From the NCBI RefSeq assembly GCF_010894475.1, contig NZ_JAAIYB010000038.1:1-32982 (forward strand): 32,982 bases of DNA. The letters run 5' to 3'. This DNA comes from Myxococcus vastator. GTDB taxonomy: Bacteria; Myxococcota; Myxococcia; Myxococcales; Myxococcaceae. The position numbers and the translations under genes are program-made. Numbering within the stretch: the first letter of the stretch is position 1; the number at the start of each line of letters is the position of its first letter. The notes under the pieces were generated by a model. It was given only the letters and a program-made list of their open reading frames with translations, was not told the DNA's origin and searched no databases. Shown here piece after piece: positions 17,267 to 24,888 of the stretch.

Positions 17267-19318
17267 ATGATCAAGGGCGACTCGCCGAATCCCGAGGCAC
17301 CCACTGGAACGGGCGCGGATCCGCTCATCGGGCGGACCCTGAACGGCCGCTTCAGCATCCTGGAACCGTTGGGCATCGGAGGCATGGGCCGGGTCTACCG
17401 GGCCCTGCAGGCACCGCTCGAGCGCGTGGTGGCGATCAAGGTGCTCAACCCCAGCTTCCCCAGCAGCCGGGACCCTGGCTTCCAGAAGCGCTTCCTGCGC
17501 GAGGCGTCGCTGACGTCCAAGCTGCGCCATCCCAACACCGTCACCGTCATCGACTACGGGCAGACGGACGACGGCATCTTCTTCATCGCCATGGAGTACC
17601 TGGACGGCCGCACGCTGGCCCAGGTGCTGGGGCAGGTCGGCCCCCTGTCGTGGTCCCGCGCCATCTCCGTCACCCAGCAGATCTGCCGCTCGCTGCGCGA
17701 GGCGCACAGCCAGGGCATCATCCACCGCGACCTGAAGCCAGCCAACATCATGCTCCTCAACGAGCAGGATCAGGACCTGGTCAAGGTGCTGGACTTCGGG
17801 CTGGTGAAGTCGGTGGCGGCGCCCCAGGAGGGGCAGCTCTCCCCCGAAATCACCCAGAACGGCACGTTCCTGGGCTCGCCGCAGTACATGGCGCCCGAGC
17901 AGGCGCGCAACGCCACCGACGCGCGCAGCGACGTGTACTCGCTGGGCATCGTGCTCTTCCAGATGCTGATGGGGCGTCCGCCGTTCATCGCGCGCGACCA
18001 CATCGAGCTCATCTTCGCCCACTATAAGGAAGCCCCGCCCACCTTCCAGCAGGTGCGCCCGGACCTCCACATCCCGCCGGAAATCGAGGCGGTGGTGCGG
18101 CGCTGCCTGGAGAAGGATCCGGCGCGGCGCTACCAGACGATGGACGAGCTGCTGGAGGGCCTGCGCGAGGCGAGCATGGCCGCGGGCGGCAACAGCGGCA
18201 TCTTCAAGCGGCCCGGCGGCGCGACGACGACGGGCCCCTACCCGTCCCCCGCGCTGTTCTCCAACGTGGGCAACAACACCGAGTCCGGTGACACGCTGGC
18301 GGTGGACATCAGCGTGGAGGTGCCCAAGGACGTCGAGCGCGCCCGGCAGCGCACGCTGCTGACGGGCGGCCTGGGCGGCCTCGTCGTGGCGGCCCTCATC
18401 GCGGGCGGCGCGGTGTTCTTCATGGCCAACAAGGAAGCGGCACCGCCGGCCCCCGCGCCGCAGGCGGAGGCCCCGGCGCCCGTCGCCGCCGCGCCCGCCG
18501 CGGAGCCGGCCGCCGAGCCCGCTGCCGCCGCCAACGCGAGCAAGGTCCGCTTCAAGCTGATGAGCCAGCCCTCCGGCGCCCGCGTCTTCTACCGGGGCAA
18601 GGAGCGAGGCGTCACGCCCCTCACCCTGGAGATTCCGGCGGGACAGGATGGCTCCGTCACGGTGGAGCTGACCTTCGCGATGGAGGGCTACCAGATGGAG
18701 ACCGTCGTCACGGGCGGCACGGGCGAGGTGGTGCTGTCGCAGAAGCTCCAGAAGCGCCGGGGCGGCGGCCGGCACGTCGGGGTGGCCTCCGTGAGCGCGG
18801 ATGAGACGGCGGAGGAGGTCGAGGAGCCGGTGGCCACGCCAGGCGGCATGTCCGCGCCGGTGCTGCTCGCCCCCACGGCCTCGCCCGCCGCGGAGCTCCC
18901 CATCGCGGCGGCCGTGGGAGGCGCCACGGCCTCGGCAACCGACGCGGCTCCTGCCAGGGGCTCGACGGCCGGGCTGGCGCTGCCGGTCCTCTCCAACGCG
19001 GCGGTGGCCTCCGCGCGTGGCGACGTGCTCCCCTATAATGAGGACATGCCTCGCCCGGAGATGGTCAGCCAGGGCAAGGACATCATCTACACGCGCGAAG
19101 CGATGGCCGCGAAGTCGAGCGGCGTGATGATTGTCCGCTGCACCATCACCCAGCAGGGCCGCGTGGAGAAGTGCCGGACCATCAAGGCCGTGGCCCACAT
19201 GGAGCGCGTGGTGCTGGAGGCCCTCGCGTCCCGCACCTACAAGCCCATCGTCTACAAGGGCTACCCGGTGAACGTGGACTACACCTTCAGCATGCGCCTG
19301 GTGGCACCGCGCCGCTGA
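17267..19318 (+). CDS. Transmembrane Ser/Thr kinase with PEGA and TonB-like C-terminus
   Basis: 683 residues from the ATG at 17267; the frame is open to 17132 but family alignment begins near LIGRTLNGRFSIL. The kinase domain (about 21-305) is complete: GIGGMGRV loop, Lys58 (VAIKVL), HRDLKPAN (153-160, Asp155), DFG (177-179), APE (209-211). A TM helix lies at about 366-386, followed by an Ala/Pro/Glu-rich spacer. A PEGA domain (about 427-495, SQPSGARVFYRGKERGVTPL) and a TonB C-terminal-like domain (about 600-677, with Cys625 and Cys636 in VRCTITQQGRVEKC and ALASRTYKP) would be periplasmic. So a cytoplasmic kinase is joined to peptidoglycan- or outer-membrane-contacting modules. It is transcribed divergently from the chemosensory operon; a functional link is only a guess. 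Confidence 0.88.
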   Translation: MIKGDSPNPEAPTGTGADPLIGRTLNGRFSILEPLGIGGMGRVYRALQAPLERVVAIKVLNPSFPSSRDPGFQKRFLREASLTSKLRHPNTVTVIDYGQTDDGIFFIAMEYLDGRTLAQVLGQVGPLSWSRAISVTQQICRSLREAHSQGIIHRDLKPANIMLLNEQDQDLVKVLDFGLVKSVAAPQEGQLSPEITQNGTFLGSPQYMAPEQARNATDARSDVYSLGIVLFQMLMGRPPFIARDHIELIFAHYKEAPPTFQQVRPDLHIPPEIEAVVRRCLEKDPARRYQTMDELLEGLREASMAAGGNSGIFKRPGGATTTGPYPSPALFSNVGNNTESGDTLAVDISVEVPKDVERARQRTLLTGGLGGLVVAALIAGGAVFFMANKEAAPPAPAPQAEAPAPVAAAPAAEPAAEPAAAANASKVRFKLMSQPSGARVFYRGKERGVTPLTLEIPAGQDGSVTVELTFAMEGYQMETVVTGGTGEVVLSQKLQKRRGGGRHVGVASVSADETAEEVEEPVATPGGMSAPVLLAPTASPAAELPIAAAVGGATASATDAAPARGSTAGLALPVLSNAAVASARGDVLPYNEDMPRPEMVSQGKDIIYTREAMAAKSSGVMIVRCTITQQGRVEKCRTIKAVAHMERVVLEALASRTYKPIVYKGYPVNVDYTFSMRLVAPRR

Positions 19319-19340
19319 GGAGGCCTCGCTGACGTGCCCG

Positions 19341-19367
19341 CCGGACCCGGTGCGAATCAGGGTCCGG
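19341..19367. terminator. Bidirectional hairpin between convergent genes
   Basis: CCGGACCC and GGGTCCGG (8 bp) flank an 11-nt loop. It lies between the kinase stop (19318) and overlaps the last codons of the HAD gene on the other strand. There is no T-run. It could end transcription from both sides. Confidence 0.5.
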
Positions 19368-20076
19368 TGGACGGCACCACGGGCGGCGCGGGCGGAACGG
19401 CCGGCACAGCGCCGCCGGGTGGTACGCCCCAGTCCACCACCGGCCAGCCCCGCTTCCGGGCGTGGCGGCGCAGCCGGTGGTCGGGGTGAACGGCCACGGG
19501 CCGCCCCACGACCTCCATCACCGACAGGTCCGAATACGAATCGGTGTAGAAGGCGCACGCCGACAGGGCCACACCCGCCTCGCGCACGTAGGCCTCGGCG
19601 CAGACGCGCTTGCCCTGGCCGAAGCAGATGGTGCCCAGGGCGCGGCCGGTGTGGAGGCCCGCGCCGTCGACCTCGAAGCGGTTGCACAGCACCGCGTCCA
19701 GTCCCAGCTCCCGCGCCACCAGCTCCGACAGGTAGCCCGTGGACGACGTCAGCAGGACGAGCCGCTCCCCGGCGCGCCGGTGCGCGTCCAGCACGGCCCA
19801 GGCGCCGGGCCGGTAGAGCGGCCGAACCTGCTCCTCGTAGAACACGGCGGTGCGCTCCTGGAGCGGCTTCGCGGGGGTTCCGGCGAGCTGGGCGATGGCG
19901 CGCGCCACGGCGTCCTGCATGGACACGAAGCCCAGGTGGTAGCGGGCAATCCAGAGGCTGGCGCGCAGCGCCTGGAAGCGGGAGATGTGCCCCAGCTCGA
20001 GCTCGCGGCGAATCCACAGCGAGCCCGAGTTGGCGGCGATGAGCGTCTTGTCCAGGTCGAAGAATGCGACGGCCAC
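19357..20076 (-). CDS. HAD-IB family phosphatase (SerB-like)
   Basis: 239 residues from the GTG at 20076, chosen because AGGGGG is about 7 bases upstream and the HAD motif follows at once. Motif I is FFDLDKT (Asp7, Asp9), motif II LVLLTSSTG, the lysine is in FGQGKRVCAEA, and motif IV is TDSYSDLSVME. These match the HAD-IB subfamily, which includes phosphoserine phosphatase and many lipid or sugar phosphate phosphatases. The C-terminal 20 residues are rich in Pro, Ala and Val and look like a tail. Its start is 10 bp after the stop of the metalloprotease gene, so it may be the last gene of that operon. The substrate is not known. Confidence 0.82.
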   Translation of the reverse strand: MAVAFFDLDKTLIAANSGSLWIRRELELGHISRFQALRASLWIARYHLGFVSMQDAVARAIAQLAGTPAKPLQERTAVFYEEQVRPLYRPGAWAVLDAHRRAGERLVLLTSSTGYLSELVARELGLDAVLCNRFEVDGAGLHTGRALGTICFGQGKRVCAEAYVREAGVALSACAFYTDSYSDLSVMEVVGRPVAVHPDHRLRRHARKRGWPVVDWGVPPGGAVPAVPPAPPVVPSTGP

Positions 20077-20086
20077 GCCAGGCCCC

Positions 20087-21031
20087 CTAATCCCGCCGGA
20101 GGAACGCCGCGGCGCGGACCGCGCGCCGCCGCACACGCGTCAGGACGAGCGCGACCAGCCCCAGCGCCACCGGTCCCGGCGCCGCCGCGCAGCCGCTGCC
20201 CCGGCCGTCCGCCTTCAACGCGAACCCCGCGCCCTCCCGCACGAAGCACTGGGTGGGCGGCAGGTGACGCGGGTAGATGTCACAGAACCCGGCGGCCGAC
20301 CCCGAGTCGATGACGCGCTTGCGCGTCTCCCCCGGCGGCGCGGTGGCCTCCATGGTCGCGCCCGGGACGAAGACATGGTCCAGCCCCACCACGTGGCCAA
20401 TCTCGTGCGTCATGGTGTTCTGGAGGTCCGTGGCCACGCAGTCCACCGAGGGCTCGCCCTCACACACCGGCGAGTCCACCGTCGTGAAGAGGAAGCTGTA
20501 GCCCCCCGCCGGCTGGGACGCGTTCAGCTCGATGTCCGAGTCCAACACCCGCCCGTCCCGATAGGAGAACGTGGACGTGGTGAGGCCAATCGTTCCGGAC
20601 CCATGCTCCCAGCAGCGGTAGACGTTGCCGCAGCTCTCCTCGGTCCAGCACGCATCGTCCGCCGGGGCGACCTCGTGGCACGCCGTCTCCCGGAACGTGA
20701 CGATGTTGTAGTTCTCCCGGGGGCGCGTCTCGTCGTAGCCCACCGCGATGGGCGCTCGCCGGTCCTCGCCCCGGGTGAACCGGTAGTCACTGCACCCGTC
20801 GGAGACGCGCCGCCACGAGTCGAAGGACGCCTCGATGGCCGCCACCTCGGAGTCTCCTGGCGTGCGCGAGCTGCCCGCCGCGTCCAGGTGGTAGACGTAC
20901 TCACGCACCGGCCACAGCAGGCACAGCGGGTGCCCGGGCACAATGGTGCGGCGATAGGACGGCTCCTCACCCCGCTGCGCCTGGGCGGAGGTGGCCAGAC
21001 ACGCGGCCGCGAGCACCAGTGCCTTTCTCAC
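20087..21031 (-). CDS. Secreted metzincin metalloprotease with MYXO-CTERM-like tail
   Basis: 314 residues from the GTG at 21031, which overlaps the upstream stop (GTGA). A signal peptide ends near TSAQA (residue 18). The zinc site HEIGHVVGLDH is at 209-219, with a likely Met-turn Met227, the matrixin/metzincin pattern HExxHxxGxxH. Eight or more cysteines suggest disulfides. The C-terminus reads SGCAAAP (Cys281), a hydrophobic stretch and RVRRR, matching the MYXO-CTERM sorting signal, which is processed by myxosortase to leave proteins at the outer surface. It is a paralogue of the next gene upstream (shared DSE...A...SF.SW, DSDI..NA, PPGE..KRV.DSGS). The target protein is unknown. Confidence 0.85.
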   Translation of the reverse strand: MRKALVLAAACLATSAQAQRGEEPSYRRTIVPGHPLCLLWPVREYVYHLDAAGSSRTPGDSEVAAIEASFDSWRRVSDGCSDYRFTRGEDRRAPIAVGYDETRPRENYNIVTFRETACHEVAPADDACWTEESCGNVYRCWEHGSGTIGLTTSTFSYRDGRVLDSDIELNASQPAGGYSFLFTTVDSPVCEGEPSVDCVATDLQNTMTHEIGHVVGLDHVFVPGATMEATAPPGETRKRVIDSGSAAGFCDIYPRHLPPTQCFVREGAGFALKADGRGSGCAAAPGPVALGLVALVLTRVRRRAVRAAAFLRRD

Positions 21032-21903
21032 CGGACCGCCTCCTCGTGACGACGGCGGCGCGCCAGCCACAGCGACCAGACGGCCACCAGGGCCAGCGCC
21101 CCACCCGGGCCCGCCGCGGAGCAACCTCCGGCCTTGGGCCCCAGGTCGATGGAGGTCACCGGGTGGAGGCACGACTGGCTGGCCTGTCCCTGAGGGTAGG
21201 CGTCACAGACGAAGCCGCGCGAGCCCGAGTCCACCACGCGCTTGGACACCTCGCCCGGCGGCGCGCTGGGATTCATGGTGGAGCCGCTGGCGCGCGTGTG
21301 GTCCAGGCCAATGAGGTGGCCGACCTCGTGCGTCGCGGTGTTTTGCACGTCGGTGGCCACGCATTGGGTCGTCGTCGGGGGGAAGCACGTCGCCGTCGTG
21401 AAGGAGAAGCGCGCCGCGTTGAAGGAGATGTCCGAGTCGTAGATGATGCCCGAGCGCTCGTCGTACGTGGTGAGGGTGATGGCGATGGTGTTGTCGTCGT
21501 CATCCCAGCAGTCATACGTGTTGGCGCACGTGTCGTCGTCCCAGCACGCCTCACTCTCGGGCACCACGGTGTTGCAGTCCCGGGTGCGGAACAGCACCAG
21601 GTTGGTGTTGTCCCCCTGGCGCCGGTAGCCCACCTGGCGCTCGTCCACGCGCGGGCCCTCCACCAACGCGAGGTTGCCGCACTCGGCGAAGATGTCCTGC
21701 CAGCTCTGGAACGAGGCGCGAATCGCGTCGAACTCGGAGTCTCCCGCCGTGTCCGGGTTGCCGTAGGTGCTCTGGTTCCAGACGATGCGGGGGGACGTCC
21801 AGTAGAGGCACTGCGTGCCCGTGTCACCCGCATCGACACGGCTGCGGATGTAGGGGTCCGTCTGGCCCAGCGCCATGGCCAGCAGCAGGGGCGCGAGCGG
21901 CAT
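21028..21903 (-). CDS. Secreted metzincin metalloprotease with MYXO-CTERM-like tail, paralogue
   Basis: 291 residues from the ATG at 21903, sharing one base with the upstream stop (TGATG); a GTG at 21906 is an alternative. A short signal peptide ends near residue 13. HEVGHLIGLDH is at 192-202 with Met210 as probable Met-turn (STMNPSAPPGE). The tail GGCSAAGP (Cys261), hydrophobic helix, then ARRRR is a good MYXO-CTERM match. An acidic stretch WDDDDN near 133-138 may bind calcium. It is about 20 residues shorter than its neighbour and differs most in the first 130 residues, so the pair may have different targets. Confidence 0.85.
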   Translation of the reverse strand: MPLAPLLLAMALGQTDPYIRSRVDAGDTGTQCLYWTSPRIVWNQSTYGNPDTAGDSEFDAIRASFQSWQDIFAECGNLALVEGPRVDERQVGYRRQGDNTNLVLFRTRDCNTVVPESEACWDDDTCANTYDCWDDDDNTIAITLTTYDERSGIIYDSDISFNAARFSFTTATCFPPTTTQCVATDVQNTATHEVGHLIGLDHTRASGSTMNPSAPPGEVSKRVVDSGSRGFVCDAYPQGQASQSCLHPVTSIDLGPKAGGCSAAGPGGALALVAVWSLWLARRRRHEEAVR

Positions 21904-22457
21904 CACGGCGTCTGCTCCCCAAGGGCTTCACGGATGGCGGCCTTCAGCGCCACCAGCGTCATGGCCTGGAGCGCGGACGCGGCCGGCTTGCGGGTGACGG
22001 GGTCCAGCAGCTGCGACTCGGTGGGCTCCGGGACGGCCAGCGCCGTCTTTCCCTCGCGCTTCACCTGGAACTTGCCCTGCGCCATGTCGGACACGCGGAA
22101 GGCCCGCGGGCCGCGCTTCTGCAGAAAGAGCACCACCTCCTCGCCCGGCGTGAAGGACGCCAGGCCGTGCACCACCTGGCCAATGTCCCCCATGCGGCCG
22201 CCGGGCTGGGTGACGAGCACCGTGCTCCCAGGCTGGCCCTTGAGCGACTCCGTCACCTGGATTTCGACATCGGTGAGGATGCGCATCTTGTCGCCGCTCC
22301 AGCGGCTCTCCACGCGCCGGACGACACCGTGGACCACGGTGTCCGCGCCTACCGCGAGCCCGGACAGGTCCACGCGGAGCTGGGTGGTGGCGGCCGCGGG
22401 CACGCCCACCAGGAGGACAGCCAGGAGCAACGTGCGAACTACCTGACGAATCGACAT
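21903..22457 (-). CDS. Small secreted protein, first gene of metalloprotease operon
   Basis: 184 residues, ATG at 22457 with GGGAGAA upstream. A signal peptide is clear (RTLLLAVLLVGVPAAAT, cleavage about residue 23). The mature part is predicted beta-rich: VVHGVVRRVESRWSG, MRILTDVEIQVTESLKG and PGEEVVLFLQKRG. The pattern resembles OB- or NTF-like small folds but I cannot assign a family. There are no cysteines in the mature region and no catalytic motif. Its stop overlaps the first protease gene by one base, so it is almost surely co-translated with it. A role as inhibitor, chaperone or partner of the proteases is possible but unproven. Confidence 0.75.
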   Translation of the reverse strand: MSIRQVVRTLLLAVLLVGVPAAATTQLRVDLSGLAVGADTVVHGVVRRVESRWSGDKMRILTDVEIQVTESLKGQPGSTVLVTQPGGRMGDIGQVVHGLASFTPGEEVVLFLQKRGPRAFRVSDMAQGKFQVKREGKTALAVPEPTESQLLDPVTRKPAASALQAMTLVALKAAIREALGEQTP

Positions 22458-22505
22458 ACGAGTTCTCCCTGGCCATCCAACTTACTCCAGGAATGCCCCT
22501 CCGCG

Positions 22506-22534
22506 TTGACCCTCCATCCTCGCCCTGCTAATCC
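22506..22534 (+). promoter_or_regulatory. Candidate gltX promoter with very short leader
   Basis: TTGACC (22506-22511), 17-bp spacer, TAATCC (22529-22534). Transcription would start near 22541, only a few bases before the ATG at 22545, and no ribosome-binding site precedes that ATG. Confidence 0.5.
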
Positions 22535-22544
22535 GCGCGCCCGT

Positions 22545-23984
22545 ATGCCTCCTGCCCTTCGCGTCCGCTTCGCTCCCTCGCCTACCGGCTACCTCCACAT
22601 TGGCGGTGCCCGTACGGCGCTGATGAACTTCCTCCAGGCGCGGCGCCAGGGCGGCACCTTCGTCCTTCGCATGGAGGACACGGACCAGGGCCGCTCCACC
22701 CCGGAGTCGGTGCAGGCCATCCTGGACGGGCTGAACTGGCTGGGCATTGACTGGGACGAGGGCCCCGGGAAGGAAGGCCCCTACGCCCCCTACTTCCAGA
22801 TGCAGCGGCTGGACACCTACCGCAAGCACGCCGACCAGCTCATCGCCGAGGGCAAGGCCTACCGGTGCTACTGCACGAAGGAGGACCTCGACGCGCAGCG
22901 GCAGGCGGCGGAGAAGGCGGGCGGCGCGTTCAAGTACCCGGGCACCTGCCGCGAGCGGACCGAGCCCCCCGCCGGCCGCGCCGCCTCGGACGCCGTCATC
23001 CGCTTCAAGATGCCCGCGGGCGAGGGCTCCGTGTCCTTCACCGACAAGGCGCTGGGCACCATCACCAAGACGCACAGCGACCTGGATGACTGGGTCATGA
23101 TGCGGGCGGACGGCATCCCCGTGTACAACTTCGGGTGCGTCATTGATGACCACCTGATGGACATCACCCTGGTCGCGCGCGGCCAGGAGCACGTCAACTC
23201 CACCTTCCCGCAGCTGATGCTGTACCAGGCGCTGGGGTGGACGCCTCCCGACTTCGCCCACCTGCCGCTCATCCTGGGCCCGGACCGCGAGAAGCTCTCC
23301 AAGCGCAAGCACCCGGAAGCGGACGTGATGGTGCACAAGCGCAACGGCGTCATGCCGGAGGCGCTGCTCAACTTCGTCATCCGGCTGGGCTGGAGCCACG
23401 GCAACGACGAGGTCATCAGCCGCGAGCAGATGCTCGAGTGGTTCGACTTCAGCGACGTGGGCACCACCTCCGGCGTGTGGAACCCGGAGAAGCTGCTGTG
23501 GCTCAACCAGCAGTGGATGAAGCAGCTGCCGGTGGAGACCGTGGTGGAGCGGCTGCTCCCCTTCCTGGAGGCGAAGGGCGTCCAGGCGAAGGGCGACCCG
23601 CGGCTGGAGACGCTTGTGCGCACGCTGCGCGAGCGCTCCAACACCCTGGAGGACATCGCCACCACCGCGGCCAACGTCTACTTCCGCTCCGGCATCACCC
23701 TGGACGAGAAGGCCGCCACCAAGCACCTCTCCGGAGAGTCCCTCAACCTGCTGCGCAAGGTGCGCGAGACGCTCGCCGCGCTGCCGGAGTGGTCGGTGGA
23801 GGCGCTGGACGGCGTGGTGAAGCAGGTGAGCGAGGCCTCCAGCGTCGGCATGGGCAAGGTGGCGCAGCCCATCCGCGTGGCGCTCACCGGAAACACCACC
23901 AGCCCGGGCATCGGCGAGACGCTGGTGCTGGTGGGCCGCGACGAATCCCTGCGGCGCATCGACGCGGCGCTGACGCGCGGTTGA
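22545..23984 (+). CDS. gltX: Glutamyl-tRNA synthetase
   Basis: 479 residues, ATG at 22545; homology begins immediately (LRVRFAPSPTGYLHIGGART). The class I signatures are both present: HIGG at 18-21 in the HIGH position and KLSKR at 250-254 in the KMSKS position. Length fits bacterial GltX. It ligates glutamate to tRNA-Glu and, in bacteria using the transamidation route, also to tRNA-Gln; which type this is cannot be told by eye. The anticodon-binding helical C-terminus is complete. tRNA-Gln and tRNA-Glu genes follow within 0.8 kb. There is no Shine-Dalgarno sequence before the start, and the putative promoter suggests a nearly leaderless mRNA. Confidence 0.95.
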   Translation: MPPALRVRFAPSPTGYLHIGGARTALMNFLQARRQGGTFVLRMEDTDQGRSTPESVQAILDGLNWLGIDWDEGPGKEGPYAPYFQMQRLDTYRKHADQLIAEGKAYRCYCTKEDLDAQRQAAEKAGGAFKYPGTCRERTEPPAGRAASDAVIRFKMPAGEGSVSFTDKALGTITKTHSDLDDWVMMRADGIPVYNFGCVIDDHLMDITLVARGQEHVNSTFPQLMLYQALGWTPPDFAHLPLILGPDREKLSKRKHPEADVMVHKRNGVMPEALLNFVIRLGWSHGNDEVISREQMLEWFDFSDVGTTSGVWNPEKLLWLNQQWMKQLPVETVVERLLPFLEAKGVQAKGDPRLETLVRTLRERSNTLEDIATTAANVYFRSGITLDEKAATKHLSGESLNLLRKVRETLAALPEWSVEALDGVVKQVSEASSVGMGKVAQPIRVALTGNTTSPGIGETLVLVGRDESLRRIDAALTRG

Positions 23985-24005
23985 GGCGTCAGGCGCAGGT
24001 AGCGG

Positions 24006-24034
24006 TGGACGTCAGCGGCGCAGGCCCCTATCTT
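24006..24034 (+). promoter_or_regulatory. Candidate promoter for small secreted protein gene
   Basis: TGGACG (24006-24011), 17-bp spacer, TATCTT (24029-24034). The predicted start, near 24041, is almost at the ATG (24043), again giving a very short leader without a ribosome-binding site. Confidence 0.4.
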
Positions 24035-24042
24035 TCGGACCC

Positions 24043-24450
24043 ATGATGCGTGCCCTTGACAGCCTGAAACGCGGTTTTTATAAGGCGCGCCCGCTCGGAG
24101 CGGCGCTGGTGGCGCTCTGGGCGGTTTCAGCGGGCGCCGAAGTCGTCAATGGCGCGCAGTTGCCGGATGGCTCCAGGCGCGTCGGTGAGAATCGCTACCG
24201 GTCGCCCAGGGATTTCGATGGCACGCTGGACTACTACCGCGCGGTCTACTCGACGAGCGGTTACCCCCGCCGGCAGATCGTGAACCAGCCGGGCGTCAAG
24301 GCGGTGCACATCACCAACCCCTCGGGGAAGAACTTCGCGGGGCTGAACATTTACGAGGCGAACGACGAGGTTCGCATCTACATCGTCCCGACCCAGCAGG
24401 CAGCCAGGCCCGCCAAGAAACCGGCGACGACGAAGAGCAGGAAGAAGTAA
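24043..24450 (+). CDS. Small secreted basic protein of unknown function
   Basis: 135 residues; ATG at 24043 (a second ATG follows directly). The N-terminus is basic then hydrophobic (LGAALVALWAVSAGA) with cleavage near residue 32. The mature protein has aromatic/charged motifs YRSPRDFDGTLDYYRAVY and NFAGLNIYEANDEVRIYIV, suggesting a compact alpha/beta domain of about 75 residues, then a Lys/Ala/Pro tail (KKPATTKSRKK) likely to be disordered. No family is recognised. It lies between gltX and the tRNA genes with its own candidate promoter. Confidence 0.75.
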   Translation: MMRALDSLKRGFYKARPLGAALVALWAVSAGAEVVNGAQLPDGSRRVGENRYRSPRDFDGTLDYYRAVYSTSGYPRRQIVNQPGVKAVHITNPSGKNFAGLNIYEANDEVRIYIVPTQQAARPAKKPATTKSRKK

Positions 24451-24467
24451 ACGCCGCACCGAAGTTG

Positions 24468-24496
24468 TTGCAGTCCCGAAGTGGTATTGGTAGAGA
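24468..24496 (+). promoter_or_regulatory. Candidate tRNA-Gln promoter
   Basis: TTGCAG (24468-24473), 17-bp spacer, TAGAGA (24491-24496). Predicted start near 24503, 17 bases before the tRNA 5' end. Confidence 0.5.
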
Positions 24497-24519
24497 AGCG
24501 CCGCAGTCGAGCAGGTCCT

Positions 24520-24590
24520 TGGGGAATCGTCTAACGGCAGGACAGCAGACTCTGACTCTGCTTATCTAGGTTCGAATCCTAGTTCCCCAG
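24520..24590 (+). tRNA. tRNA-Gln (anticodon CUG)
   Basis: A full cloverleaf can be drawn: acceptor TGGGGAA/TTCCCCA with discriminator G, anticodon stem GCAGA/TCTGC around loop CTCTGAC (anticodon CTG at 24552-24554), and T-arm CTAGG-TTCGAAT-CCTAG. The anticodon reads CAG glutamine codons. CCA is not encoded. The weak U1-A72 acceptor end is typical of bacterial tRNA-Gln. Confidence 0.95.
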
Positions 24591-24655
24591 CTTGTAGTTC
24601 CGCAGTGGTAGTCCTCGTCGGTCCGAAGCAACCTGGGCAGCACGAAACAAAAGGG

Positions 24656-24685
24656 TTGACGAGGGCAGACGAAAAAAGGTAGAAG
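24656..24685 (+). promoter_or_regulatory. Candidate tRNA-Glu promoter
   Basis: TTGACG (24656-24661), 18-bp A-rich spacer, TAGAAG (24680-24685). Predicted start near 24692, 28 bases before the tRNA. The AT-rich stretch stands out against the GC-rich surroundings. Confidence 0.55.
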
Positions 24686-24719
24686 TCGCGGGCAGTTAGC
24701 GGCGACTGAAACAAGTTTT

Positions 24720-24791
24720 GGCCCTGTCGTCTAGCGGTTAGGACGGAGCCCTCTCACGGCTCAAACTCGGGTTCGAATCCCGGCAGGGTCA
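24720..24791 (+). tRNA. tRNA-Glu (anticodon CUC)
   Basis: Acceptor GGCCCTG/CAGGGTC with one G-U pair and discriminator A, anticodon stem GAGCC/GGCTC around loop CTCTCAC (anticodon CTC at 24753-24755), and T-arm CTCGGG-TTCGAAT-CCCGG. It reads GAG codons, the dominant glutamate codon in this GC-rich DNA. CCA is not encoded. Confidence 0.95.
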
Positions 24792-24798
24792 CACTGAG

Positions 24799-24834
24799 AC
24801 GCCCACCTTCTGAAAAGAAGGTGGGCGTTTTGCT
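24799..24834 (+). terminator. Strong intrinsic terminator after tRNA-Glu
   Basis: A perfect 12-bp stem CGCCCACCTTCT/AGAAGGTGGGCG with a GAAA tetraloop is followed by TTTTGCTTT. It begins 8 bases after the tRNA. It is the only textbook hairpin-plus-T-run terminator in the window. Confidence 0.9.
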
Positions 24835-24888
24835 TTGCGGGCCAGCCGCCGGCGGCCCTGCGGGGCCCGGCGCCTCGACGGGAGGGCT

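Noticed and set aside
17261-20017. Long open frame of 918 codons on the minus strand across the Ser/Thr kinase gene
   Set aside because: It runs antisense to a clear kinase and has low-complexity Arg/His/Gly-rich composition, the usual effect of GC-rich third positions.
22167-22544. Upstream extension of the gltX frame
   Set aside because: GltX homology begins at the ATG at 22545, and the extension lies antisense to the secreted protein gene.
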